Part shown: positions 18,045-26,900 of the stretch, one piece after another | Layout of the letters: each line of letters starts with the position of its first letter | How positions within the stretch are numbered: position 1 is the stretch's first letter | Assembly: GCF_900111015.1 (NCBI RefSeq) | Contig: NZ_FOFS01000003.1 | Coordinates: 186,001-250,000 of the forward strand | Length of the DNA stretch: 64,000 bases | DNA from: Solimonas aquatica | GTDB taxonomy: Bacteria > Pseudomonadota > Gammaproteobacteria > Nevskiales > Nevskiaceae | Direction of reading: 5' to 3' | Notes under the pieces: model-generated | Told to the model about the DNA's origin: nothing | Database searches by the model: none | Seen by the model: the letters and a program-made list of their open reading frames with translations, nothing else | Made by a program: the position numbers and the translations under genes

Positions 18045-18652
18045 CAGAATTCCGCGAGGTCGTAGGCCTGCAGCTGCGCCTGCAACTGGCTCAGCGCATA
18101 ACGCTGGCAGCCGGCGGCCAGGGCCAGCGCGGCCTGACCGGCGAGGGCGTCGAGGATTTCCAGGTCCAGGGCCTTGAGCGGACGCGCGTCGGGCTTGCGC
18201 AGCAGGCACAGCGCGCCGCGCCGCGTCTCGTCGATGTCCAGGGGCAGGGCCAGGAACACCGCCGGCTCCTCGCTCTGCTGCTCGTCCAGCAGCTGGCCTT
18301 CGGCGCCGGCCAGGCCGCGGGCGCCGTCGAGCAGGGCGCGGTGCAGGCCGGCGGCGGACCAGCCGAACAGGGAGTCGAGCACGTCGTTATTACTGACGCG
18401 GTGCAGGGTGGCGATCTCCAGCACGCTGTCGTCGGTAAGCAGCAGCACGAAGCCGCCCTGCGCGCCGATCACGCCATAGGCCGAACGCAGGGTGTTGCGC
18501 AGGATCTCCTGCACGGTTTCATCGCTGGACACGGCAGCCAGGTCCAGCGGCGGCACGCCCAGGGTGGGCTGCACCGAGCGCAGACGGTGCACGACCGACT
18601 GCGGCGAGCCGACCACGCGCTGCGGGCGAAGCAGTTGTTGGTGCTTGGACAA
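18044..18652 (-). CDS. GAF-domain sensor protein
   Basis: 202 residues from a TTG at 18652, chosen because GGGAG lies 7 bases before it and the frame upstream reads as unrelated sequence. A GAF domain spans about residues 40-185 (ETVQEILRNTLRSAYGVIG, GGFVLLLTDD, ALPLDIDETRRGALCLLRK, LDLEILDALAGQAALAL). It has no kinase or membrane part. It is the first gene of a three-gene unit with the kinase and regulator, so it probably binds a small ligand or redox cofactor and signals through protein contact. The start is the least certain point. Confidence 0.8.
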   Translation of the reverse strand: MSKHQQLLRPQRVVGSPQSVVHRLRSVQPTLGVPPLDLAAVSSDETVQEILRNTLRSAYGVIGAQGGFVLLLTDDSVLEIATLHRVSNNDVLDSLFGWSAAGLHRALLDGARGLAGAEGQLLDEQQSEEPAVFLALPLDIDETRRGALCLLRKPDARPLKALDLEILDALAGQAALALAAGCQRYALSQLQAQLQAYDLAEF

Positions 18653-18795
18653 GTGGCGCTCCCGAATATCAGGCCCCTTCGTCCCGTGCGGCCCCGGCCT
18701 GCAGGCCCCGGGTGCAGAGACGTTTACCTGGTGCCAGCTGGCAACGTTTCTGCCGGGTTTTTCGGAAATGCAGTGTAGCAGAAGGCTGCCGGCGC

Positions 18796-19008
18796 CTACT
18801 CGCTGCAGCGGCCGCAGCGGCCGCTCTTCGACAGGGAGCTGGCCGGCAGATAGGTGCCGCAGCGGCTGCAGCGCTGCATCGCCTCGAACTGCTCGGGGGA
18901 TTCGGGCGGCGCTTTCCCGGCCAGCGGTTTGCGGCCATGCAGGTACAGGCGCCAGATGAAATACCCGGCCAGGGCCAGGAGCAGGAGTCGAAGCACGTTC
19001 ATGCGCAC
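18796..19008 (-). CDS. PP0621-family small membrane protein with zinc-ribbon-like Cys
   Basis: 70 residues. One N-terminal membrane helix (VLRLLLLALAGYFIWRLYL) precedes a short soluble tail with two Cys pairs, CSRC and CGRC, spaced like a zinc ribbon. This matches the small PP0621 family, whose role is unknown. In other gammaproteobacteria it often sits next to two-component genes, as here. ATG at 19008 or 19002. Confidence 0.8.
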   Translation of the reverse strand: MRMNVLRLLLLALAGYFIWRLYLHGRKPLAGKAPPESPEQFEAMQRCSRCGTYLPASSLSKSGRCGRCSE

Positions 19009-19058
19009 ATGCTACGCCGCGCCGGCGGCGGCCCGCCATATCGGCCAGGGCGGCGGCT

Positions 19059-19136
19059 TCAATTTTCCTTTATCGACGGCCTCAATTTTGCTTTACGTGC
19101 CGGCGCTGGGCGAAAATGTCGCGCGCTAAATTTAGC
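19059..19136 (+). promoter_or_regulatory. putative control region of sucCD: direct repeats and a palindrome
   Basis: Two 14-bp direct repeats, TCAATTTTCCTTTA (19059-19072) and TCAATTTTGCTTTA (19082-19095), are spaced 23 bp apart, about two helical turns. A perfect 12-bp palindrome GCTAAATTTAGC (19125-19136) follows, 26 bp before the sucC ATG. This AT-rich block stands out in GC-rich surroundings and suggests regulator binding. No regulator is identified. Confidence 0.45.
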
Positions 19137-19161
19137 CCCCCAAAAACACGGTCTCTAAAGC

Positions 19162-20328
19162 ATGAATCTCCACGAATATCAGGCAAAGGAAATTTTCGCC
19201 CGTTACGGCATCCCCGTACCGCAGGGTCAGCTGGCCTCCAGCCCGGAGCAGGCACGTGCCGCTGCCAAGCAGCTGGGCGGCGAAAAATTCGTCGTCAAGG
19301 CGCAGGTGCATGCCGGCGGTCGCGGCAAGGCCGGCGGCGTCAAGCTGGTCGAGGGTTTCGACGCGGTTGAGGAAACCGCCAAGAAGATGCTCGGCACCCA
19401 GCTGGTCACCAAGCAGACCGGCGCCGAAGGCCTGCCGGTGAACTCGGTGTACGTGGAGAAGCCCTCCGCCATCGCCCGCGAGCTCTACGTCTCCGCCGTG
19501 GTGGACCGCTCCAAGGAGCGCATCGTGTTCATGGCCTCCGCCGCCGGCGGCATGGACATCGAGGAAGTGGCCGAGCACACCCCGGAGAAGCTCAAGACCA
19601 TCGCCGTGCATCCGGCCGCCGGTCTGCAGCCTTATCAGGCGCGCGAGCTGGGCTTCTTCATGGAGATGAGCAAGGAGCAGGTGGATCAGTTCACCAAGGT
19701 GCTCAGCGGCCTGTACCGCATCTTCACCGAGCTGGACGCGGCGCTGGTGGAAATCAACCCGCTGATCATCACCGGCGAGGGCAATGTGGTGGCCCTGGAC
19801 GCCAAGCTCAACTTCGACTCCAACGCTCTGTATCGCCAGAAGGCGATCGCCGAGCAGCGCGACTACTCGCAGGAAGACGAGCGTGAGCGCGAAGCCTCCA
19901 AGTACGACCTCAACTACGTGACCCTGGAAGGCGACATCGGCTGTATGGTCAACGGCGCGGGTCTGGCCATGGCCACCATGGACATCGTCAAGCTGCACGG
20001 CGGCAAGCCCGCCAACTTCCTCGACGTCGGCGGCGGCACCACGGCCGAGAAGGTCACGGAAGCCTTCAAGCTCATCACCAAGAGCCCGGACGTCAAGGCG
20101 ATCTTCATCAACATCTTCGGCGGCATCGTGCGCTGCGACCTGATCGCCGAGGGCATCATCACCGCCGTCAAGCAGATCGGCCTGAAGATTCCGGTGGTGG
20201 CACGTCTGCAGGGCACCAACATGGAGAAGGGACGCGAGATGCTGAAGGCCTCGGGCCTGAAGATCACGCCGGTGGAAGACCTCACCGAAGCGGCGCAGAC
20301 CGTGGTCGCGCTTGCCAAGTCCGCCTGA
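19162..20328 (+). CDS. sucC: succinyl-CoA synthetase beta subunit
   Basis: 388 residues, standard length. It begins [20 protein letters not shown] and has an ATP-grasp domain ([25 protein letters not shown]) and the C-terminal CoA-ligase part ([36 protein letters not shown]). With SucD it interconverts succinyl-CoA and succinate with formation of a nucleoside triphosphate in the TCA cycle. sucD starts 16 bp downstream. Confidence 0.98.
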   Translation: MNLHEYQAKEIFARYGIPVPQGQLASSPEQARAAAKQLGGEKFVVKAQVHAGGRGKAGGVKLVEGFDAVEETAKKMLGTQLVTKQTGAEGLPVNSVYVEKPSAIARELYVSAVVDRSKERIVFMASAAGGMDIEEVAEHTPEKLKTIAVHPAAGLQPYQARELGFFMEMSKEQVDQFTKVLSGLYRIFTELDAALVEINPLIITGEGNVVALDAKLNFDSNALYRQKAIAEQRDYSQEDEREREASKYDLNYVTLEGDIGCMVNGAGLAMATMDIVKLHGGKPANFLDVGGGTTAEKVTEAFKLITKSPDVKAIFINIFGGIVRCDLIAEGIITAVKQIGLKIPVVARLQGTNMEKGREMLKASGLKITPVEDLTEAAQTVVALAKSA

Positions 20329-20344
20329 TTATCACGAGAACTCC

Positions 20345-21217
20345 ATGAGCATCCTGATCAACAAGAACACCCGCGTCATCTGCCAGGGCTTCACCGGCAA
20401 GCAGGGCACCTTCCACTCCGAGCAGGCGATTGCCTACGGCACCAAGATGGTCGGCGGCGTCTCGCCGGGCAAGGGCGGTGGCAAGCATCTCAATCTGCCG
20501 GTGTTCAACACCGCGCATGACGCCGTCGCCGCCACCGGCGCCGAAGCGACCATGATCTACGTGCCGGCGCCGGGCGCCGCCGATGCGATCCTGGAAGCCG
20601 CCGACGCCGGCGTGAAGGTGATCATCTGCATCACCGAAGGCATCCCGGTCAACGACATGGTCAAGGTCAAGGCCACGCTGCGCTCGCAGTATCCGGGCGC
20701 GGTGCTGATCGGCCCCAACTGCCCGGGCGTGATCACGCCGGGCGAATGCAAGATCGGCATCATGCCGGGCCACATCCACAAGCCGGGCAAGATCGGCGTG
20801 GTCAGCCGCTCGGGCACGCTCACCTATGAAACCGTGCATCAGACCACGCAGAACGGTCTGGGCCAGTCCACCTGCGTGGGCATCGGCGGCGATCCGGTGC
20901 GCGGCCTGGGCTTCATCGAAGTGATCGAGCTGTTCGAGAAGGATCCGGCCACCGAAGGCATCATCATGGTCGGCGAGATCGGCGGCTCTTCCGAAGAAGA
21001 AGCGGCGGCCTACATCAAGCAGAACGTGAAGAAGCCGGTGGTCGCCTACATCGCGGGCGTCACCGCGCCGCCGGGCAAGCGCATGGGTCATGCCGGCGCC
21101 ATCATCTCCGGTGGCAAGGGCACCGCCGACGAGAAGTTCGCGGCGCTGGAAGCGGCGGGCGTCAAGACCGTGCGTTCTCCCGCCGATCTGGGCGCGGCAA
21201 TGCTCTCGCTGCTGTAA
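20345..21217 (+). CDS. sucD: succinyl-CoA synthetase alpha subunit
   Basis: 290 residues. The CoA-binding N-terminal domain begins [20 protein letters not shown]. The phospho-histidine is in the [17 protein letters not shown] region near residue 246, and [20 protein letters not shown] is diagnostic. An open frame reaches back into sucC, but the ATG at 20345 gives the standard N-terminus. A terminator lies about 65 bp after the stop. Confidence 0.98.
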   Translation: MSILINKNTRVICQGFTGKQGTFHSEQAIAYGTKMVGGVSPGKGGGKHLNLPVFNTAHDAVAATGAEATMIYVPAPGAADAILEAADAGVKVIICITEGIPVNDMVKVKATLRSQYPGAVLIGPNCPGVITPGECKIGIMPGHIHKPGKIGVVSRSGTLTYETVHQTTQNGLGQSTCVGIGGDPVRGLGFIEVIELFEKDPATEGIIMVGEIGGSSEEEAAAYIKQNVKKPVVAYIAGVTAPPGKRMGHAGAIISGGKGTADEKFAALEAAGVKTVRSPADLGAAMLSLL

Positions 21218-21280
21218 GCACATCGCAGCGCATTGCCCGACGGCGCCACGCCGCGGGCGATGCGGCTGCAAGATCAGGAA

Positions 21281-21316
21281 AACCCCGACGGCTGATGCCG
21301 TCGGGGTTTTTCTTTT
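21281..21316 (+). terminator. rho-independent terminator of sucCD
   Basis: The stem ACCCCGACGGC / GCCGTCGGGGT with a 4-base loop is followed by TTTTTCTTTT. It isolates sucCD from the lipid gene cluster that follows. Confidence 0.9.
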
Positions 21317-21952
21317 GTGCGCCTTTTGATGGCGATCGTCATCACGGTTCTTTTACGCGCCACACGCCTGAAAAATTCACGCTATTGAAAGACCGTGATG
21401 GCATGAGGCTGTAAGCCAGGTGTCAAAAAACTGTCGCGACACGACGGTAAAACGCCTGTCGCCACAATCTCGAATCAGCTCACTGCTTTGCGTTTCCGTT
21501 AAGCGAAAATCTTACGCCGCTTGCCGGGCATTCCGCTTTTTTCACGAATCAATACGGCACTGTCTTTGCGAAGCAGCCAAGGATGCGGGCGCATGCGCCA
21601 CGGTCGGTGCCTGCGGCGTGGGTGCGCGGCCAGTTCCCGCGCCAAGTGCGTCAGCAATCCCAATGGATACGATGAGCAATACCCTGACAGGACGTCGTCC
21701 GAGCTTCCATAGACCCCAAGGGCTCGGTGCCGACAAACTTGCCGGCATAGCGACGATGCTTGCGTGGAGAGAAAAAAGCGTCGCGGAGAGTCGGGTGGCT
21801 GCAGGCGACACACAGATCGCCACGGTCACGATCGCCGGGGGTTTTCTCTGCATGACGCAGACGCACGGGTCGTTGTTTGGGTTGCGCTTGTCTGATGGAA
21901 AAATAAAGAGAATATCGTTGCCGCTGCGCGCGGCGATGGGCGGGGTGCGAAC
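21317..21952 (+). other. 636-bp upstream region of the lipid cluster with atypical composition
   Basis: This stretch between the sucD terminator and the ABC ATPase gene is less GC-rich than its surroundings, especially about 21360-21560 and an A-rich patch at 21894-21916. It probably carries the cluster promoter, though I see no convincing -35/-10 pair. A forward frame from an ATG at 21672 (94 residues, stop overlapping the next start as ATGA) is open, but its codons (TTG, TTT, AAA, ATA, AGA) are unlike neighbouring genes and no family is recognisable, so I leave it as an unsupported candidate. Confidence 0.5.
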
Positions 21953-22831
21953 ATGAGCGCCATCCTCACGGCGCGCGAACTGCGCAAGCGCTATCGCGGC
22001 GTCACCGCGGTGGATGGCCTGAATCTCGACATCGAGGAAGGCAGCTGCCTGGGACTGCTCGGGCCCAATGGCGCCGGCAAGAGCACCACCATCGAAATGC
22101 TCGAAGGGCTGCTGCAGCCCAGCTCCGGTGAAATCCGCTTCCGCGGCCGGCCGCTGGATCAGCATTACCGCGAACGCGTCGGCATCCAGTTCCAGAACAC
22201 CGCGCTGCAGGACTTTCTCACCGTGCGCGAGAACCTGCAGTTCTTCGCGGCGCTGTACAAGCGTCGCCGCAGTCTCGATGAGCTGATCGCCGGCTGTCAT
22301 CTGGAGGAATATCTGGATCGCGATCATCGGCGGCTGTCCGGTGGCCAGCGACAGCGCATGTTGCTGGCGATCGCCCTCATCAATGATCCGGATCTGGTGT
22401 TTCTCGACGAGCCCACCACCGGTCTGGATCCGCAGGCGCGGCGCAACTTCTGGGAGCTGGTGCAGGACGTGCGCCGGCGCGGCAAGACCGTGCTGCTGAC
22501 CACGCACTATATGGATGAGGCTTACGAGCTGTCCGACGACATCGCGATCATGGATCGCGGCCGCATCGTCGCGCGCGGCTCGCCGCAGCAGCTGCTCAGC
22601 GAACACTTCAGCGACAGCGTGCTGGAACTGCCGGCCGCCGAGATCAAGGGCCGCGAGCAGGAACTCAGTGCGGTGACGCGCGGTGACGCGGCGGAGATTC
22701 TCAGCGCCGACGTCAACAAGACCGTGCAGAAGCTGCTGGCCGCCGGCGTGTCGCTGGCGCAGCTCAAGATCCGTCCACGCACGCTGGAAGATCTGTTCAT
22801 CAGTCTCACCGGCCGGGAGCTGCGCGCATGA
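21953..22831 (+). CDS. ABC-2 type exporter ATPase
   Basis: 292 residues. It has a Walker A motif (GPNGAGKST), signature LSGGQRQR, Walker B with DEPTTGLDP, and a C-terminal extension of about 70 residues after the switch His (LLTTHYMDEAYEL), as in DrrA-like exporters of drugs, polyketides and polysaccharides. The next gene is its membrane partner and overlaps it by 4 bp. It opens the all-forward lipid cluster, so it may export the product or an intermediate across the inner membrane. Confidence 0.93.
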   Translation: MSAILTARELRKRYRGVTAVDGLNLDIEEGSCLGLLGPNGAGKSTTIEMLEGLLQPSSGEIRFRGRPLDQHYRERVGIQFQNTALQDFLTVRENLQFFAALYKRRRSLDELIAGCHLEEYLDRDHRRLSGGQRQRMLLAIALINDPDLVFLDEPTTGLDPQARRNFWELVQDVRRRGKTVLLTTHYMDEAYELSDDIAIMDRGRIVARGSPQQLLSEHFSDSVLELPAAEIKGREQELSAVTRGDAAEILSADVNKTVQKLLAAGVSLAQLKIRPRTLEDLFISLTGRELRA

Positions 22832-23841
22832 TCAAACGCTTCTGGGCCATGACCAAGGCGCGCCTGCTGGAAGTGGCGCGCGACCGCACCGCGATGTTCT
22901 GGCAGATGCTGTTCGTGCCGGCGCTGATCGCCGGTGTGGCCATCGTCATGTCGGGCGCGCCGCAGCCGCTGTTCACCGTCGGCGTGCTCGGCGATGCGCC
23001 GCTCACCAAGGCCACGCATCCCTTTCTCGGCGCCGAGGCCACGCGCTTCTATCACGAGCAGGATCAGACCGCCGGCCTCAACAAGCTGCGCCGGCAGAGT
23101 ACCGATCTGCTGCTGGACCCGCGCAGCTCGCCGGCGCGTTACTGGATCAACACCGACTCCACCAAGGGCCGCATCCTGCAGTCGCTGCTGGTGCAGGCCG
23201 ATCCCGGCGCGCAGCGTCAGGAAGTGGCGGGCGAGCCGATCCGCTATGCCGACTGGCTGGTGCCGGGCATGGTCGGCGTCAACATCATGTTCAGCAGTCT
23301 GCTGGGCATCGGCTATGTGATCGTGCGCTATCGCAAGACCGGTTATCTCAAGCGCCTCAACGGCACGCCGCTGCGCGCGGTGGAATTCGTCGGCGCGCAG
23401 CTGGCGGCCTGTCTGATTCTCACGGTGCTGATCAGCGCCGGCATCTACGCGCTGTGCAAGGTGGCGCTGCACCTGAGCATGGCCGGCAGCTATCTGAACC
23501 TGCTGCTGGTGGTGGTGGTGGGCGCGGCGGCGATGATTGCCATGAGCCTGCCGGTGGCGGCGCGCATCGCCAGCGAGGAAGTGGCCGCCGGCATTCTCAA
23601 TCTGCTGGCCTGGCCGATGCTGCTGCTCTCCGGCGTGTTCTTCTCGCTCGATGCCGCGCCGGAAAGCGTGCGCGCACTGGGCCAGCTGTTCCCGCTCACG
23701 CACATGCTCAGCGCCGCCCGCGCCGTGATCATCGACGGCGCGGGATTCACCGACCTGCTGCAGCCGCTGGCCGTGATGCTGGCGATGACCGCGCTGTTTC
23801 TGGCGGTGGGTGCGGGACTGTTCCGATGGTCGCAGGAATGA
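22828..23841 (+). CDS. ABC-2 type exporter permease
   Basis: 337 residues. One N-terminal span (MLFVPALIAGVAIVM), an outside domain of about 150 residues, then five spans from about residue 150 on, with the ABC-2 pattern GVNIMFSSLLGIGYVIVRYRKTGYLKRLNGTPL and an end region VFFSLDAAPESVRALGQLFPLTHML. This is the DrrB/YhfH-like permease form. It pairs with the ATPase upstream (ATGA overlap), and PKS 1 begins 69 bp after it. Confidence 0.9.
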   Translation: MIKRFWAMTKARLLEVARDRTAMFWQMLFVPALIAGVAIVMSGAPQPLFTVGVLGDAPLTKATHPFLGAEATRFYHEQDQTAGLNKLRRQSTDLLLDPRSSPARYWINTDSTKGRILQSLLVQADPGAQRQEVAGEPIRYADWLVPGMVGVNIMFSSLLGIGYVIVRYRKTGYLKRLNGTPLRAVEFVGAQLAACLILTVLISAGIYALCKVALHLSMAGSYLNLLLVVVVGAAAMIAMSLPVAARIASEEVAAGILNLLAWPMLLLSGVFFSLDAAPESVRALGQLFPLTHMLSAARAVIIDGAGFTDLLQPLAVMLAMTALFLAVGAGLFRWSQE

Positions 23842-23910
23842 GCGCGGCGACGGCGCGTGGCGCCGCAGCGCAGACACATGAATTGCTAATGACAAGGCTT
23901 GGGTGATCCC

Positions 23911-26900
23911 ATGGGCATATCGAACTCCGAGCAAGTCTCCCCCACGCTCGCGGCGACGCGGCTGTTTGGCGGACTGGATCCCGGCCTGCTCGCGCTCACG
24001 CCTTTCGAGCATCCCGACCTGCCTTTGGCGCGTGCGCTGCGCCGGCATCGCCTGCCGGTGGTCATCGATCTGGGTCGCGTGCCGGAAGCGCAGAGCGCGC
24101 TGCTCGGCGCGCTGGCGCGCGAACGCGGCGCCGCCGCTTTCGGCCTGCGCATCCCCGAAGGCGTGTCGCTGGCCGCGCTCACGCCGCCGGCCGGTGTGGC
24201 GTTTCTGCTGATCGCCGAGGCGCCGGACACGCTGCCCGCCGCCTGGCGTGCGCTGCCGCTGATCGCCCAGGTCTGCTCGCTGGAAGAAGCCGAGCGCGCG
24301 GTGGCGCAGGGCGTCGCCGGTCTGGTCGGCAAGGGGCAGGAAAGCGGTGGACGCCAGGGCGCAGAGAGCAGCTTCGTGCTGCTGCAGCGTCTGCTGGAAC
24401 GTTTCGGCAAGCAGCTGCCGGTGTGGTGCCAGGGCGGCATCGCGCTCAACAGCGCGGTGGCGGCCATGGCCGGTGGTGCCACCGGCGTGGTGCTGGACGC
24501 AGCGCTGGCGGCGCTGCCGGAAGCGACGCTGCCGGCGGAGATCAAGACCCAGCTGCTGAGCATGGACGGCAGCGAGGCACGGGTGATTGCCGGTCTGCAG
24601 GTTTATGCACGCGGCCAGCGCGAGGCCGCGCAGCTCGAAGCCCTGGACGCCGATCAGCTGCGCGCTGCGCAGGCGCGCGGTGAACTCTGGGCCATCGGCC
24701 AGGACGCCGCGCTGGCGCGTCTGGTGCTGGCCGAATGCGCCAATCTCGAAGCCCTGATCAACACCCTGCGCCTGCGCATTCCCGGCCAGCTGCGTCAGGC
24801 GCAGAGCCTGCGCGTGCTCGACGCCGGCAATGCCTGGGCGCGCTCGCATGGCACGCAGTGCGCGGTCGCGCAGGGGCCGATGACGCGTGTCACCGACACC
24901 GCCGAATTTGCCGAAGCGGTGGCGGTGGGCGGCGGTCTGCCCTTCCTGGCGCTGTCGCTGATGAAGGCCGATGCCTGCCGCAAGCTGATGGAAGACACGC
25001 GTGCGCGGGTCGGCGAACGGCCCTGGGGCGTGGGCGTGCTGGGCTTTGCGGCGCCGGAGATTCTCGATCCGCAGCTGGCCCTGGTGAAGGAACTCAAGCC
25101 CAGCGTGCTGCTGCTCGCCGGTGGCCGGCCCTCGCAGGCGCGGCCCTTCATCGAGGCCGGCATTCCCACTTATCTGCACGTGCCCTCGCCGGGCCTGCTC
25201 GATATCTTCTTGAAGGACGGCGCCACGCACTTCGTGTTCGAAGGCCGTGAATGCGGCGGTCACGTCGGTCCGCGCTACAGCTTCGTGCTCTGGGAGCAGG
25301 CGCTGGCGCAGCTGATGCAGCACAGCGCGCCGCAGCAGCTGCATGTGCTGTTTGCCGGCGGCATCCACGACGAGCGTTCGGCGGCGATGGTCGCGGCCCT
25401 GGCCGCGCCGCTGGCGGCGCGCGGCGCCAGGATCGGCGTACTGGCCGGCACCGCCTACATCACCACCGAAGAAGCGGTGCGCTGCGGCGCGGTGCTGGAA
25501 GGTTTCCAGCGCAAGGCGCTGGCCGGCGCGCATACCGACATCGTCGAAACCGCGCCGGGTCATGCGATCCGCTGCCTGCATTCCGGTTTCATGGATCTGT
25601 TCGCGCGCGAGAAAGCGCGGCTCAAGGACGCGGGAGTCGATCCGCGTGAAGCCGCCAAGCTGCTCGAAGCGCTCACCGTCGGCCGTCTGCGCATCGCCAC
25701 CAAGGGCGTGGACTATGTCGATGGCCGCCTCGCGCCGGTGGCCGAGGCGGTTCAGGAGGCCGAAGGCATGTACATGATCGGCCAGATCATCGCGCTCAAG
25801 CGCGAGGTGATCGCGGTGGCCGAGCTGCACCGGCGGCTGTCGGCCGGTGCCAGCGCCTATCTGGATGCCCTGGATCTGCCCGCGCCGCCCGCGCCGCAAG
25901 CCGAGCCGATTGCGGTGGTGGGCATGGCCTGCCTGTATCCGGGCTCGCCGGATCTGGAAAGCTTCTGGGCCAATATTCTCGAAGGCCGCGATCTGGTGCG
26001 CGAGGTGCCGGCGGAACGCTGGAACCTGGCGCAGTACTACGGCGGCGCCGATGCGCCGGCCGACAAGAGCGTCAGCAAATGGGGCGGCTTCATCGATGAC
26101 ACGCCCTTTGATCCGCTGCAGTACGGCATTCCCCCGGCCTCGCTGGCGGCCATCGAACCGGTGCAGCTGCTGTCCCTGGAAATCACCCGGCAGGCGCTGA
26201 AAGACGCCGGCTACGAAGGCCGCTGGTTCGACCGCGAGAAGACCTCGGTGATCTTCGGTGCCGAGGCCGGCATGGACCTGGGCAACCAGTACAACTTCCG
26301 CAATCTCTACGGCCAGTACTGCGGCGAGCTGCCGCCGGCGCTGGCGCAGGCCCTGCCCAGTCTCACCGAGGATTCCTTCCCCGGCATGCTGGTCAATGTC
26401 ATCGCCGGCCGCATCGCCAATCGGCTCGGCCTGGGCGGTGTGAACTACACCGTGACCTCGGCCTGCGCCAGCTCGCTCACCGCCATCGAACTCGCCGCCA
26501 AGGAACTGCGCGGCGGCAGCAGCGATATGGTGCTGGCCGGCGGTGCCGACTTCCACAACGGCATCAGCGATTTTCTGATGTTCTCCTCGGTGGGCGCGCT
26601 GTCCGCGCGCGGCCGCTGCCGCTCCTTCGATCACGAGGCCGACGGCATCTGCCTGGGCGAGGGCGTGGGCGTGGTGGTGCTCAAGCGTCTGGCCGATGCC
26701 GAGCGCGATGGTGATCGCATCTACGCGCTGCTCGACGGCATCGCCGGCTCCAGCGACGGCAAGGGCCTGGGCCTGACCGCGCCGCGCAAGGAAGGCCAGA
26801 AGCGCGCCCTGGAGCGCACTTACTGGCAGGCCGGCGCGCTGCCGGCCGAGATCGGTCTGGTGGAAGCGCACGGCACCGGCACGGTGGTGGGCGACCGCAC

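Noticed and set aside
21420-21956. A 178-codon forward frame (or 94 codons from 21672) before the ABC ATPase
   Set aside because: Codon use is unlike neighbours, no domain is visible, and the opposite strand is equally open. Kept only as a note in the upstream-region entry.
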